From Gaiellasilicea sp963794385 (lineage in GTDB: Bacteria > Actinomycetota > Thermoleophilia > Gaiellales > Gaiellaceae): a stretch of 64,000 nt of DNA. The DNA lies in NCBI GenBank assembly GCA_963794385.1, contig CAWCDT010000004.1:1-64000 (forward strand), read 5' to 3'. Of the stretch, positions 15,526-24,277 are shown piece after piece; positions within the stretch are counted from its first letter, which is position 1, and the number at the start of each line of letters is the position of its first letter. Made by a program: the position numbers and the translations under genes. The notes under the pieces are model-generated. The model was not told where the DNA came from. It did no database searches and saw nothing but the letters and a program-made list of their open reading frames with translations.

Positions 15526-17585
15526 GCCGGCCGCAGCCCGGTTTCGCCGCCGTGGACCCGCCCGCCGCAGGGTGGAGGCCCACCCGCGCCCGCTTCCGCA
15601 CGGAGCGCCTCGACGCGCCGCTCGACTCGCTCTCCGGAGTCGGCCCGACCCTGAAGCGCCGCCTCGCGAAGCTCGGGCTCGAGCACGTCGGCGACCTGCT
15701 CGACCACCGTCCGCGCCGTTACGAGCGGCCCGTGCCGCAGAAGCGGATCGCGGACCTGTTCGGGGACGAGGAGGTCCTGATCGAGGGCGACGTGCTCCGG
15801 ACGTCCCTGCGCCGCGGGCGCGGTCGGCTGCAGATCCTGACCGCCCAGGTGTCCGACGGGAGCGGCCAGATCTCGGCGACGTGGTTCAACCAGCCGTGGC
15901 TGAAGGACAAGCTGACGCCCGGCACGCGCGTGCGGCTGCGCGGCCAGCCGAACCGCTACGGCTTCGCGGTGCGCTCCTACGACCTGAACGGAGGAACCGC
16001 CACCGCCGACTTCGCGCCCGTCTATCCGGCGAGCGAGGAGGTCTCCGCGGCGAAGCTGCGCGACCTGGTGGCCGACGCGCTTCCGCATGCTCGCGACCGT
16101 CCCGACGCCCTGCCGGCGGCCGTCAAGGCGACCCGACGCCTCCCGCTCCGCGCCGATGCGCTCGTCGCCGTGCACCAGCCGCGCTCGCTCGACGAGGCGG
16201 AGGAGGGAAGATCGAGGCTCGCCTTCGACGAGCTGCTCGTCCTCCAGCTGGCGCTCGCCCGCCGGGCGGCGGAGCGCGAGCATCTCGTGGCGGCGGCCCT
16301 GCCCGCGCCCGGCGAGCTGATCGACCGCTACCGCGCCGCGCTCCCGTTCACGCTCACCGAGCACCAGGAGGGCGCGATCGCGGAGCTCGACCGCGACCTG
16401 GCCCGAACGACGCCGATGCAGCGGCTGCTGCAGGGCGACGTCGGCTCGGGCAAGACCGTCGTTGCGCTCTATGCGCTGCTGCGCGCGGTCGAGGCGGGCC
16501 GTCAGGGCGCGCTGATGGCGCCGACCGAGACGCTCGCGGAGCAGCATTTCCTCACGATCGAGGGCATCTGCGCGGAGCTCGGCGTCAGCTGCGCGCTCGT
16601 GACCGGCTCGGTCAAGTCGAAGGCCGCGACCGACGCCGACGTCGTTGTCGGCACGCACGCCCTGATCCAGGAGGGCTTCGAGCTCCGCGATCTCGCCGTC
16701 GCGGTCGTCGACGAGCAGCACCGTTTCGGGGTCGAGCAGCGTTCCGCCCTCGCGGAGGGTCGCGCTCCGCACGTGCTCCACATGACGGCCACGCCGATCC
16801 CGCGGACGCTCGCACTGACGGTCTACGGCGACCTCTCGGTCAGCGAGATCGCCAAGCCGCCTGCGACCCGCAAGCCGATTGTGACCGCGTGGGTCACCGA
16901 CGAACGGAGCTCCGAGGCCTACACCCGCCTGAGGGCCCACCTCGCCGAAGGAAGGCAGGCGTACGTCGTCTGTCCGCTGATCGAGGAGTCGGCGACCTCG
17001 ACGGCGCGGGCGGCCGAGCAGGAGGCCGACCGCCTGCGCGCCGGAGAGCTAGAGGGCTTCCGCGTCGGCTGCATGCACGGCCGCCTCAAGCCCGGCGAGC
17101 GACGTGAGCTGATGGCGCGGTTCAACGCGCGGGAGCTCGACGTGCTCGTGGCCACGACCGTGATCGAGGTCGGCGTCGACGTCCCGAACGCCACGATCAT
17201 GATCGTCCAGGAGGCGGACCGGTTCGGGCTCGCCCAGCTGCACCAGCTCAGGGGCCGGGTCGGGCGCGGGGCCGAGCAGTCGTATTGCCTGCTCGTCTCG
17301 GGACCGAAGGAGGAGCTGACCGAGAGCGCGCGGGAGCGGCTCGAGGCGATGGTCGCCTCGACCGACGGGTTCGAGCTGGCCGAGCGGGATCTCGAGATCC
17401 GCGGCGGCGGCGCGCTCCTCGGCGCCCGCCAGTCCGGGCTTTCGGACCTCCGCTTCGCACGGATCACGCACGATCGGGAGCTGCTCGAGGCGGCGCGCGA
17501 GGCGGCTCGCGCGTTGCCGCCGGAGACGATGGCGCCCGAGGTCGACGCGCTGCTCGGCGAGGCCGAGCATCTCGGCGCGTCGTAG
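15522..17585 (+). CDS. recG: ATP-dependent DNA helicase RecG
   Basis: Branch-migration helicase for stalled forks and recombination intermediates, 687 aa. It has an N-terminal wedge/OB domain (SLSGVGPTLKRRLAKLGL; the OB region includes VSDGSGQISATWFNQPW), Walker A GDVGSGKTVVA near residue 305, the DEQH box in VVDEQHRFGVEQR near 395, TATPIPRTLALT, and motifs V/VI TTVIEVGVDVPNAT and QLRGRVGRG. The ATG at 15522 overlaps the DegV stop once that frameshift is corrected. The C-terminal end is normal for RecG. Confidence 0.96.
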   Translation: MSRPQPGFAAVDPPAAGWRPTRARFRTERLDAPLDSLSGVGPTLKRRLAKLGLEHVGDLLDHRPRRYERPVPQKRIADLFGDEEVLIEGDVLRTSLRRGRGRLQILTAQVSDGSGQISATWFNQPWLKDKLTPGTRVRLRGQPNRYGFAVRSYDLNGGTATADFAPVYPASEEVSAAKLRDLVADALPHARDRPDALPAAVKATRRLPLRADALVAVHQPRSLDEAEEGRSRLAFDELLVLQLALARRAAEREHLVAAALPAPGELIDRYRAALPFTLTEHQEGAIAELDRDLARTTPMQRLLQGDVGSGKTVVALYALLRAVEAGRQGALMAPTETLAEQHFLTIEGICAELGVSCALVTGSVKSKAATDADVVVGTHALIQEGFELRDLAVAVVDEQHRFGVEQRSALAEGRAPHVLHMTATPIPRTLALTVYGDLSVSEIAKPPATRKPIVTAWVTDERSSEAYTRLRAHLAEGRQAYVVCPLIEESATSTARAAEQEADRLRAGELEGFRVGCMHGRLKPGERRELMARFNARELDVLVATTVIEVGVDVPNATIMIVQEADRFGLAQLHQLRGRVGRGAEQSYCLLVSGPKEELTESARERLEAMVASTDGFELAERDLEIRGGGALLGARQSGLSDLRFARITHDRELLEAAREAARALPPETMAPEVDALLGEAEHLGAS

Positions 17586-17593
17586 CCGGCACG

Positions 17594-17638
17594 ACGGTGC
17601 GGTTATCCGTACGTCGAGAAGCTAGGAGGCCGCACCGT
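17594..17638. repeat. Inverted repeat between recG and the GNAT gene
   Basis: ACGGTGCGG (17594-17602) and CCGCACCGT (17630-17638) are exact complements separated by 27 nt. It may terminate the recG transcript, but there is no T-run. Confidence 0.35.
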
Positions 17639-17670
17639 TCAGCGACCCTCCGGGCTGCGAGCCTGCAGAG

Positions 17671-18144
17671 ATGGACGCGATCGTTCTCAGACCGCTGCGC
17701 TCGGGCGAGCGGAGCGCGGTGCTGGAGGTGTTCGCCGGTCTCTCCGAGCGGAGCCGCCGGCTGCGCTTCCTCGGCTCGAAGCCGCGCCTGCTCGAGAGCG
17801 ACGTCCGCCAGCTCGTCGACGTCGATCGCGCCGGCCACGAGGCCGTCGCCGCGATCGACCGTGAGACCGGCTTGACGGTCGGCATCGCCCGCTACGTGCG
17901 CGACGGGGACGCGCCCGAGGCGGAGATCGCATTCGAGGTGGTCGACGAGTGGCAGGGCCGCGGCGTCGGCAAGCAGCTCGTGCACGCGCTGCGAGGGCTG
18001 GCGCGCGGCGAAGGCATCCTCCGCTTCCGCGCCCACGTCGCCCACGGGAACGAGCCGGCGCTGGCGCTCGTCCGCAGCCTCGGCGACGTGCTCGCGCGGC
18101 GCTACGTCGACGGCACCATCGAGCTCGTCGTCCGCCTGCCCTAG
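17671..18144 (+). CDS. GNAT family N-acetyltransferase
   Basis: A 157-aa single GNAT domain. The acetyl-CoA pyrophosphate-binding loop is VVDEWQGRGVGKQLV (motif A) at about residues 90-104, preceded by the beta-4 strand AEIAFEV; the N-terminal half begins IVLRPLRSGERSAVLEVFAGLS. The end resembles the regulatory-type GNAT domains attached to larger acyl-CoA synthetase or cAMP-binding proteins, but here the domain stands alone. Substrate unknown. rsmD follows 15 nt downstream. Confidence 0.85.
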   Translation: MDAIVLRPLRSGERSAVLEVFAGLSERSRRLRFLGSKPRLLESDVRQLVDVDRAGHEAVAAIDRETGLTVGIARYVRDGDAPEAEIAFEVVDEWQGRGVGKQLVHALRGLARGEGILRFRAHVAHGNEPALALVRSLGDVLARRYVDGTIELVVRLP

Positions 18145-18159
18145 AGTCCTCCGCATCCA

Positions 18160-18690
18160 ATGCGGATCATCGCGGGCACGCACCGCGGCGCCCGGATCGC
18201 CGCGCCCAAGGGGCTGGACACGCGGCCGACGGGCGACCGCGTGCGCGAGGCCGCCTTCAACCTGATCGGGCCCGTCGACGACGCGAGCGTGCTCGACCTG
18301 TTCGCCGGCTCGGGCGCGATGGGGCTCGAGGCCCTCTCGCGCGGCGCCGCGAGGGTGAGCTTCGTCGAGGCGGACCGGGTCGCCTGCCGGACGATCTCGC
18401 AGAACCTCGAGAAGCTCGGCCTGACCGGCGCCCGCGTCACCTGCGCCGACGCGATCTGGACGCTGCGGCAGGAGACGAGCACGTACGACCTCGTCCTCGT
18501 CGACCCGCCCTACGAGCGCTGGGCGGAGCTCGAGCCGAAGCTCGCGGAGCACCTGCCGCGCGTGCTCGCGCCCGACGGCCTGCTCGTCGTCGAGACCGGC
18601 TCGCGGGTCGAGCCGTCGCTGCCGCTTCCCATTCGCACTTCGCGGCGGTACGGTTCCGCGCGGCTCACCCTCTTCGAACACGAATCGTGA
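18160..18690 (+). CDS. rsmD: 16S rRNA m2G966 methyltransferase RsmD
   Basis: A 176-aa SAM methyltransferase with the RsmD opening MRIIAGTHRGARI, PTGDRVREAAFNLI, SAM motif I VLDLFAGSGAMGLEALSRGA and the catalytic motif LVDPPY near residue 114. It is a bit shorter than the usual 185-200 aa. It overlaps coaD by GTGA, a pairing seen in many bacteria. Confidence 0.94.
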   Translation: MRIIAGTHRGARIAAPKGLDTRPTGDRVREAAFNLIGPVDDASVLDLFAGSGAMGLEALSRGAARVSFVEADRVACRTISQNLEKLGLTGARVTCADAIWTLRQETSTYDLVLVDPPYERWAELEPKLAEHLPRVLAPDGLLVVETGSRVEPSLPLPIRTSRRYGSARLTLFEHES

Positions 18691-19202
18691 TCACTGCCAT
18701 CTGCCCCGGTTCCTACGACCCCGTCACTCTGGGGCATGTCGACGTGATCACGCGTGCCTCCGCGATCTTCGACCGCGTCGTCGTCGGCGTCGTGGGCACG
18801 CCGCAGCACAAGACGCCGCTCTTCGACCTCGACGAGCGTGTCGGTTTCCTGCGGGAGGCGCTGGCGGAGCTCGACAACGTCGAGGTCGACGTCTTCTCGG
18901 AGCTCGTGGTCGAGTTCGCCCGCCGCTGGGACGCGAAGGCGATCGTGAAAGGACTGCGCGTGATCTCCGACTTCGAGTGGGAGTTCCAGATGAATCAGCT
19001 CAACAGGCATCTCGCACCGGAGATCGAGACCGTGTATGTGATGGCGAGCCCGCAGGTGAGTTTCGTCTCCTCGAGCGGCGTGAAGGAGATAGCCAGCTTC
19101 GGCGGAAAGGTGGAGCAACTGGTTCCGGACGCCGTTGCGCGTCGTCTCGCGGAGATGTTCCCGGACGGCCGCCCCGGTGCCCCGGAAAACCCCAGAGAGT
19201 AG
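18687..19202 (+). CDS. coaD: Phosphopantetheine adenylyltransferase
   Basis: Penultimate step of coenzyme A synthesis. The 171-aa protein opens ITAICPGSYDPVTLGHVDVI, with the nucleotidyltransferase T/HxGH motif, and keeps KAIVKGLRVISDFEWEFQMN and the C-terminal SSSGVKEIASFGG (counterpart of ISSTxIRE). The start is GTG at 18687, overlapping the rsmD stop as GTGA. The SepIVA-like gene follows after 15 nt. Confidence 0.95.
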   Translation: MITAICPGSYDPVTLGHVDVITRASAIFDRVVVGVVGTPQHKTPLFDLDERVGFLREALAELDNVEVDVFSELVVEFARRWDAKAIVKGLRVISDFEWEFQMNQLNRHLAPEIETVYVMASPQVSFVSSSGVKEIASFGGKVEQLVPDAVARRLAEMFPDGRPGAPENPRE

Positions 19203-19217
19203 ACTTTCGGAGACCTC

Positions 19218-19745
19218 ATGGACGTCCTCGTTCTGATCGACAAGCTCGACGACCTCGTGCACAACGCGAAGGCCGTGCCGCTCACGGACCAGGTCCGGAT
19301 CGACCGGGAAGAGATCTACGACATCCTCGACCAGATGCGCGCAACCATCCCGGAGGAGATCAAGCAGGCGCGCTGGATCGTCAAGGAGCGCCAGGAGATG
19401 CTGGCCGAGGCGAAGCGCGAGACCGATCGGATCCTCGGCGAGGCACGCGAGCAGGCCGTGCGCGAGGCCTCGCAGACCGAGATCGTCAAGCTCGCGGAAC
19501 GCCAGGCGCAGGAGATCGTCGACGACTCGCGGCGGCAGGCCCGCGAAACGCGGCTCGAGATGGAGGACTGGGCGGACGGGATCCTCTCGACGCTCGAGGT
19601 CAACCTCGACAAGTTCCTCACCGCGGTCAAGCGCGGCCGCGAGCGCCTGCACGAGCGCTCGCAGGAGACCGTCGTCGCCGGCGTCGGGCCGAGGAGAGCT
19701 CGACGACACGCGCGAGCCGGAAGACGAGCCGAGCTGACCTGCTGA
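19218..19745 (+). CDS. SepIVA-like (DivIVA-related) coiled-coil protein
   Basis: A largely helical, charged protein of about 172-175 aa. It begins MDVLVLIDKLDDLVHNAKAV, then IDREEIYDILDQMRATIPEE, a coiled coil rich in Glu/Arg/Ala, and a conserved end VNLDKFLTAVKRGRERL. This layout and its position just before a YceD-rnc cluster match mycobacterial SepIVA, which acts in cell division and envelope growth, but the coiled coil is about 70 residues shorter. The last 20 residues as read (RRARRHARAGRR) are unlikely; a one-base shift near 19690 would give the acidic end GELDDTREPEDEPS with the stop at 19737. Confidence 0.75.
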   Translation: MDVLVLIDKLDDLVHNAKAVPLTDQVRIDREEIYDILDQMRATIPEEIKQARWIVKERQEMLAEAKRETDRILGEAREQAVREASQTEIVKLAERQAQEIVDDSRRQARETRLEMEDWADGILSTLEVNLDKFLTAVKRGRERLHERSQETVVAGVGPRRARRHARAGRRAELTC

Positions 19746-19762
19746 GGCAGGCGGCGCGGCTG

Positions 19763-20272
19763 ATGACCCGCTTTCCGCTCCGCCGGCTGCGTCTCCGCCC
19801 CGGCGAGGAGCACCGCGACGCAGTGGCGATCGAGCTCGAGCCGTTCGAGCTCGGCGGGCAGCGGTATCTGCCGGTGCCGCACGAGGTCGACGCTGCTCTG
19901 ACGGTCGTCCAAGCGACTACCGGCTTGGACCTCCGGCTCACGTTCGACTCCCGGCTGCACGGGCCGTGCATGCGCTGCCTCGCGGACGCCGTGGTCGACG
20001 TCCACGTCGACGCGCGCGAGTACCACGCAAACGACGCGGGCGGCGCGGACGAGCTCCGGAGCGAGTACGTCGTCGATGACCAGCTCGAGCTCACGGCATG
20101 GGCCCGCGACGCGATCGCCCTGGCGCTGCCCGACCAGATCCTGCACGCGCCCGACTGCGCCGGGCTCTGCCCGGTCTGCGGCAAAGACCTGAACCTCGAG
20201 CCGCACACCCATGACGACGAGACGCCGGACCCGCGCTGGTCGGCGCTCGAGGAGCTCCGCGACCGGCTCTGA
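19763..20272 (+). CDS. yceD: YceD/DUF177 protein (23S rRNA accumulation factor)
   Basis: A 169-aa DUF177 protein starting MTRFPLRRLRLRPGEE. It has the family core RLHGPCMRCLADAVVDVHVDAREY and the C-terminal zinc-like motif CAGLCPVCGKDLN. YceD is needed for normal 23S rRNA levels and is usually directly followed by rpmF. Here an ABC-F gene separates the two. ATG 19763 is preferred; no in-frame ATG or GTG closer to the preceding gene fits better. Confidence 0.9.
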   Translation: MTRFPLRRLRLRPGEEHRDAVAIELEPFELGGQRYLPVPHEVDAALTVVQATTGLDLRLTFDSRLHGPCMRCLADAVVDVHVDAREYHANDAGGADELRSEYVVDDQLELTAWARDAIALALPDQILHAPDCAGLCPVCGKDLNLEPHTHDDETPDPRWSALEELRDRL

Positions 20273-20344
20273 GCATCGTCGGCGGGACATCGTGCCGCTG
20301 CGGACATGCCGGGTCCTGGCCCCGACATGGCCGCACGGGACGGG

Positions 20345-20461
20345 TAGGATGCGCGCGGCGCTCCGGCGCCCTCCCATGACGGACTGACGCGAGACACTGA
20401 CGTTCGCTCCGGCGCTCCGCAGGCGCCCCGTTCTCGTTCCTCACGTCCTCCAGGAGGTTCC
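20345..20461 (+). promoter_or_regulatory. Leader of the ABC-F gene: -10 box, short ORF and two competing hairpins
   Basis: TAGGAT (20345-20350) looks like a -10 box about 110 nt before the ABC-F start. The leader has two hairpins with the same stem, GGCGC/GCGCC (20357-20370 and 20411-20427), so the arms can re-pair with each other, and a tiny ORF (ATG 20376 to TGA 20387, MTD). AGGAGG at 20452-20457 is the ribosome binding site. Together these resemble attenuation leaders of ABC-F resistance genes. Further upstream, 20305-20329 is an imperfect palindrome with a CCGGG core. Confidence 0.4.
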
Positions 20462-22027
<1,566 letters not shown>

Positions 22028-22046
22028 CTATACTCGGCAGCCGCTG

Positions 22047-22235
22047 ATGGCAGTCCCGAAGAAGAAAACGTCGAAGGCGCGTCGCGACAAGCGCCGTGCG
22101 CAGCACGGCATCGAGTCGCCGCGCGTCAACGTCTGCCCGACCTGCCATCAGCCCAAGCGGCCGCATCGCGTCTGCCCGACGTGCAAGACGTACAAGGGCC
22201 GCGAGATCGAGCCGCTCCGGACGCCTGTTCCGTAG
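22047..22235 (+). CDS. rpmF: 50S ribosomal protein L32 (zinc-ribbon form)
   Basis: A 62-aa protein starting MAVPKKKTSKARRDKRRAQH, with CPTC and a second CPTC pair, the four-cysteine form of L32. The ATG at 22047 is the family start; longer upstream readings overlap the ABC-F gene. TATACT (22029-22034) lies 12 nt upstream and could be a local -10 box. plsX follows after 38 nt. Confidence 0.96.
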   Translation: MAVPKKKTSKARRDKRRAQHGIESPRVNVCPTCHQPKRPHRVCPTCKTYKGREIEPLRTPVP

Positions 22236-22273
22236 CGGCCGCGCCTGCCCGCCCCCGCTCGTAAGCTGGCGCC

Positions 22274-23257
22274 GTGAGCCGGCCCACCGCAATCGTCGTC
22301 GACGCGATGGGCGGCGATCGTGCGCCCGACGAGATCGTCGCCGGCGCACTCGACGCCGCGGCCGACGGTGTCGAGGTCGTCCTCTTCGGCGCGCCGGGGA
22401 TCGACACGGGCGGGCTCGAGCTCGTCGAGACGAGCCAGGTGATCGAGATGCACGAAAAGCCGGCCGAAGCCGTGCGCGCCAAGCCGGACTCGTCGCTCGT
22501 GGCCGCGCACGTCGCGGTTGCAGAGGGCCGCGCGGGCGCAGTCCTCTCCGCGGGGAACACGGGGGCGATGCTCGCCGCCGGCCTCCTACATCTCCGCCGC
22601 GTGCCAGGTGTCCAGCGGCCGGCGATCGCCGTCCCGATCCCGACCGAGAAGGGGCCGTCCGTCCTGCTCGACTCGGGTGCGAACGCGGACGCGCGCGCGG
22701 AGCACCTGCTCCAGTTCGCGCACATGGGGACGATCTTCGCCGCAGAGATCCTCGAGATCGAGCGGCCGGAAGTCCGCCTGCTCTCGATCGGCGAGGAGCC
22801 GGAGAAGGGAAACCAGCTCACGCTCGAGGCGCATGCGCTGCTGGCGGCGAGTGAGCTCGACTTCGCCGGCAACACGGAGAGCCGCGACCTCCTCGCGGGC
22901 GCCGCCGACGTGATCGTCTGCGACGGATTCACCGGCAACATCGCGCTGAAGCTGCTCGAGGGCACGATCAAGACCGTGCTCGACGCCCTCCGGGCGGAGA
23001 TCGAGGCGACGCCGCGCGGCAAGCTCGGTGGGCTCCTGATCCGGCCGGCGGCCCGCCGGCTCCGCCACCGGCTCGACCCGGACACGTACGGCGGCGCGTA
23101 CCTGCTCGGCCTGCGCGGGCTCTCGGTGATCGCGCACGGAAACTCTTCCCGCACCGCGATCGCGAACGCGATCCGGCTGGCCGCCCGCGGGGTCGAGCAC
23201 GACGTCGTCGGACGCCTCGCCTCCCGCTTGCCCGAGCGGCGTTCGGCGACTGTATGA
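22274..23257 (+). CDS. plsX: Phosphate acyltransferase PlsX
   Basis: Makes acyl-phosphate from acyl-ACP for phospholipid synthesis, 327 aa. Family blocks: IVVDAMGGDRAPDEIVAGAL, VLSAGNTGAMLAAGL, RPAIAVPIPTEKG, LLDSGANADARAEHL, and DVIVCDGFTGNIALKLLEG. TAAGCT (22262-22267) ends 6 nt before GTG 22274. The plsX-acpP-rnc order is common. FakA/FakB in this window also produces acyl-phosphate, so both routes to the PlsY substrate are present. Confidence 0.96.
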   Translation: MSRPTAIVVDAMGGDRAPDEIVAGALDAAADGVEVVLFGAPGIDTGGLELVETSQVIEMHEKPAEAVRAKPDSSLVAAHVAVAEGRAGAVLSAGNTGAMLAAGLLHLRRVPGVQRPAIAVPIPTEKGPSVLLDSGANADARAEHLLQFAHMGTIFAAEILEIERPEVRLLSIGEEPEKGNQLTLEAHALLAASELDFAGNTESRDLLAGAADVIVCDGFTGNIALKLLEGTIKTVLDALRAEIEATPRGKLGGLLIRPAARRLRHRLDPDTYGGAYLLGLRGLSVIAHGNSSRTAIANAIRLAARGVEHDVVGRLASRLPERRSATV

Positions 23258-23300
23258 TCGGCGCGCTCTCGCCCCGTCCACAACCATTCAAGGAGTCGAA

Positions 23301-23546
23301 TTGGCAGCATCGCGTGAAGAAGTCTTCGAGCGGGTCAAGGAAGTTCTGACCGAGCAGCTCGGCGTCGAGGAGTCCGAGATCACCGAGGAGGCGTCGTTCC
23401 AGGAGGACCTGGACGCGGACTCGCTCGATCTCGTCGAGCTGATCATGGAGCTCGAGGACCAGTTCGCGATCAAGATCTCGGACGAGGACGCCCAGAAGAT
23501 CACGACCGTGGGGCAGGCCGTCGACTACGTCTCGGCGCACCAGTAG
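23301..23546 (+). CDS. acpP: Acyl carrier protein
   Basis: An 81-aa acidic carrier with the phosphopantetheine serine in DADSLDLVELIMELED. It starts with TTG at 23301, behind AAGGAG (23290-23295), and a TATGAT box at 23253-23258 gives it a promoter with a real leader, unlike most neighbours. The end contains the suspected overlap with rnc. Confidence 0.96.
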   Translation: MAASREEVFERVKEVLTEQLGVEESEITEEASFQEDLDADSLDLVELIMELEDQFAIKISDEDAQKITTVGQAVDYVSAHQ

Positions 23547-24237
23547 CGCCGCCCCGACCGGCGATCCGGCGGAGCTCGGGCGGCTGATCGACGCCCTGCC
23601 GCGCGAGCGGATCCAGCACGTCTTCACGCATACCTCCTGGGCGTCCGACCGGGCGGCTTCCTACGAGCGCCTGGAGTTCCTCGGCGACAGCGTCCTCGAG
23701 CTCGCGATCGCGCGGGAGCTCTACGAGCGCTATCCGGACGCCGCCGAGGGTCGCCTGGCCAAGATCCGCTCGCACGTCGTCTCTCGCCAGAGCTGCGCCG
23801 CGGTGGCGAAGGACCTCCAGCTGGGCGAGCGCCTGGCGGAGGCCGCAGGCGACGGGCTCGCGGGCGACGAGCTGAGCCGGATCGTCAGGAGCAAGAACGT
23901 CACCGCAGCACTGCTCGAGGCCGCGATCGCCGCGCTCTTTCTCGAGCACGGCTACGAGCCGATCGAGCGCGCGATCGTGGCGGCCTTCTCCGACCGGATC
24001 GAGTACGCCCGGACCACGCACGTCGACCACAAGACCGAGCTTCAGGAGGCGCTCGCGCGCACGGGGCGGACCGTGAGCTACGCGGTGCTCGACGTCGAAG
24101 GGCCGGCACACGACCGGCACTTCTCGTGCGCGGCGCAGATCGACGGCGTGGAGCTCGGCACCGGCACCGGCCGGACGAAGAAGGAGGCCGAGCAGGCCGC
24201 GGCCAAGATGGCCCTCGAGGCCCTCTCCGCCGAATAA
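23543..24237 (+). CDS. rnc: Ribonuclease III, start codon affected by a probable one-base loss
   Basis: Double-strand RNA endonuclease. The catalytic signature ERLEFLGDSVLELAIA lies near residue 45, the second acidic site near VTAALLEAAIAALF, and a C-terminal dsRNA-binding domain (HKTELQEALARTGR, then RTKKEAEQAAAKMALEAL) follows. The frame has no ATG, GTG or TTG before residue 20. At 23541 the sequence reads CAGTAGCG; one more G would give CAGTGAGCG, with the acpP stop TGA and an rnc GTG start in the GTGA overlap used elsewhere here. That gives 231 aa. Confidence 0.9.
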
Positions 24238-24265
24238 CCGCCCAGGCGGCGTCCGTCGGGGTCGC

Positions 24266-24271
24266 TAGCCT
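24266..24271 (+). promoter_or_regulatory. -10 box of smc (leaderless pattern)
   Basis: TAGCCT ends 6 nt before GTG 24278. The same hexamer and spacing precede priA and the FAD oxidase gene at 40407. Confidence 0.55.
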
Positions 24272-24277
24272 CCGGCC

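Noticed and set aside
15390..16940. 516-codon minus-strand frame opposite recG
   Set aside because: Lacks recognisable motifs and start context; RecG motifs are complete on the plus strand.
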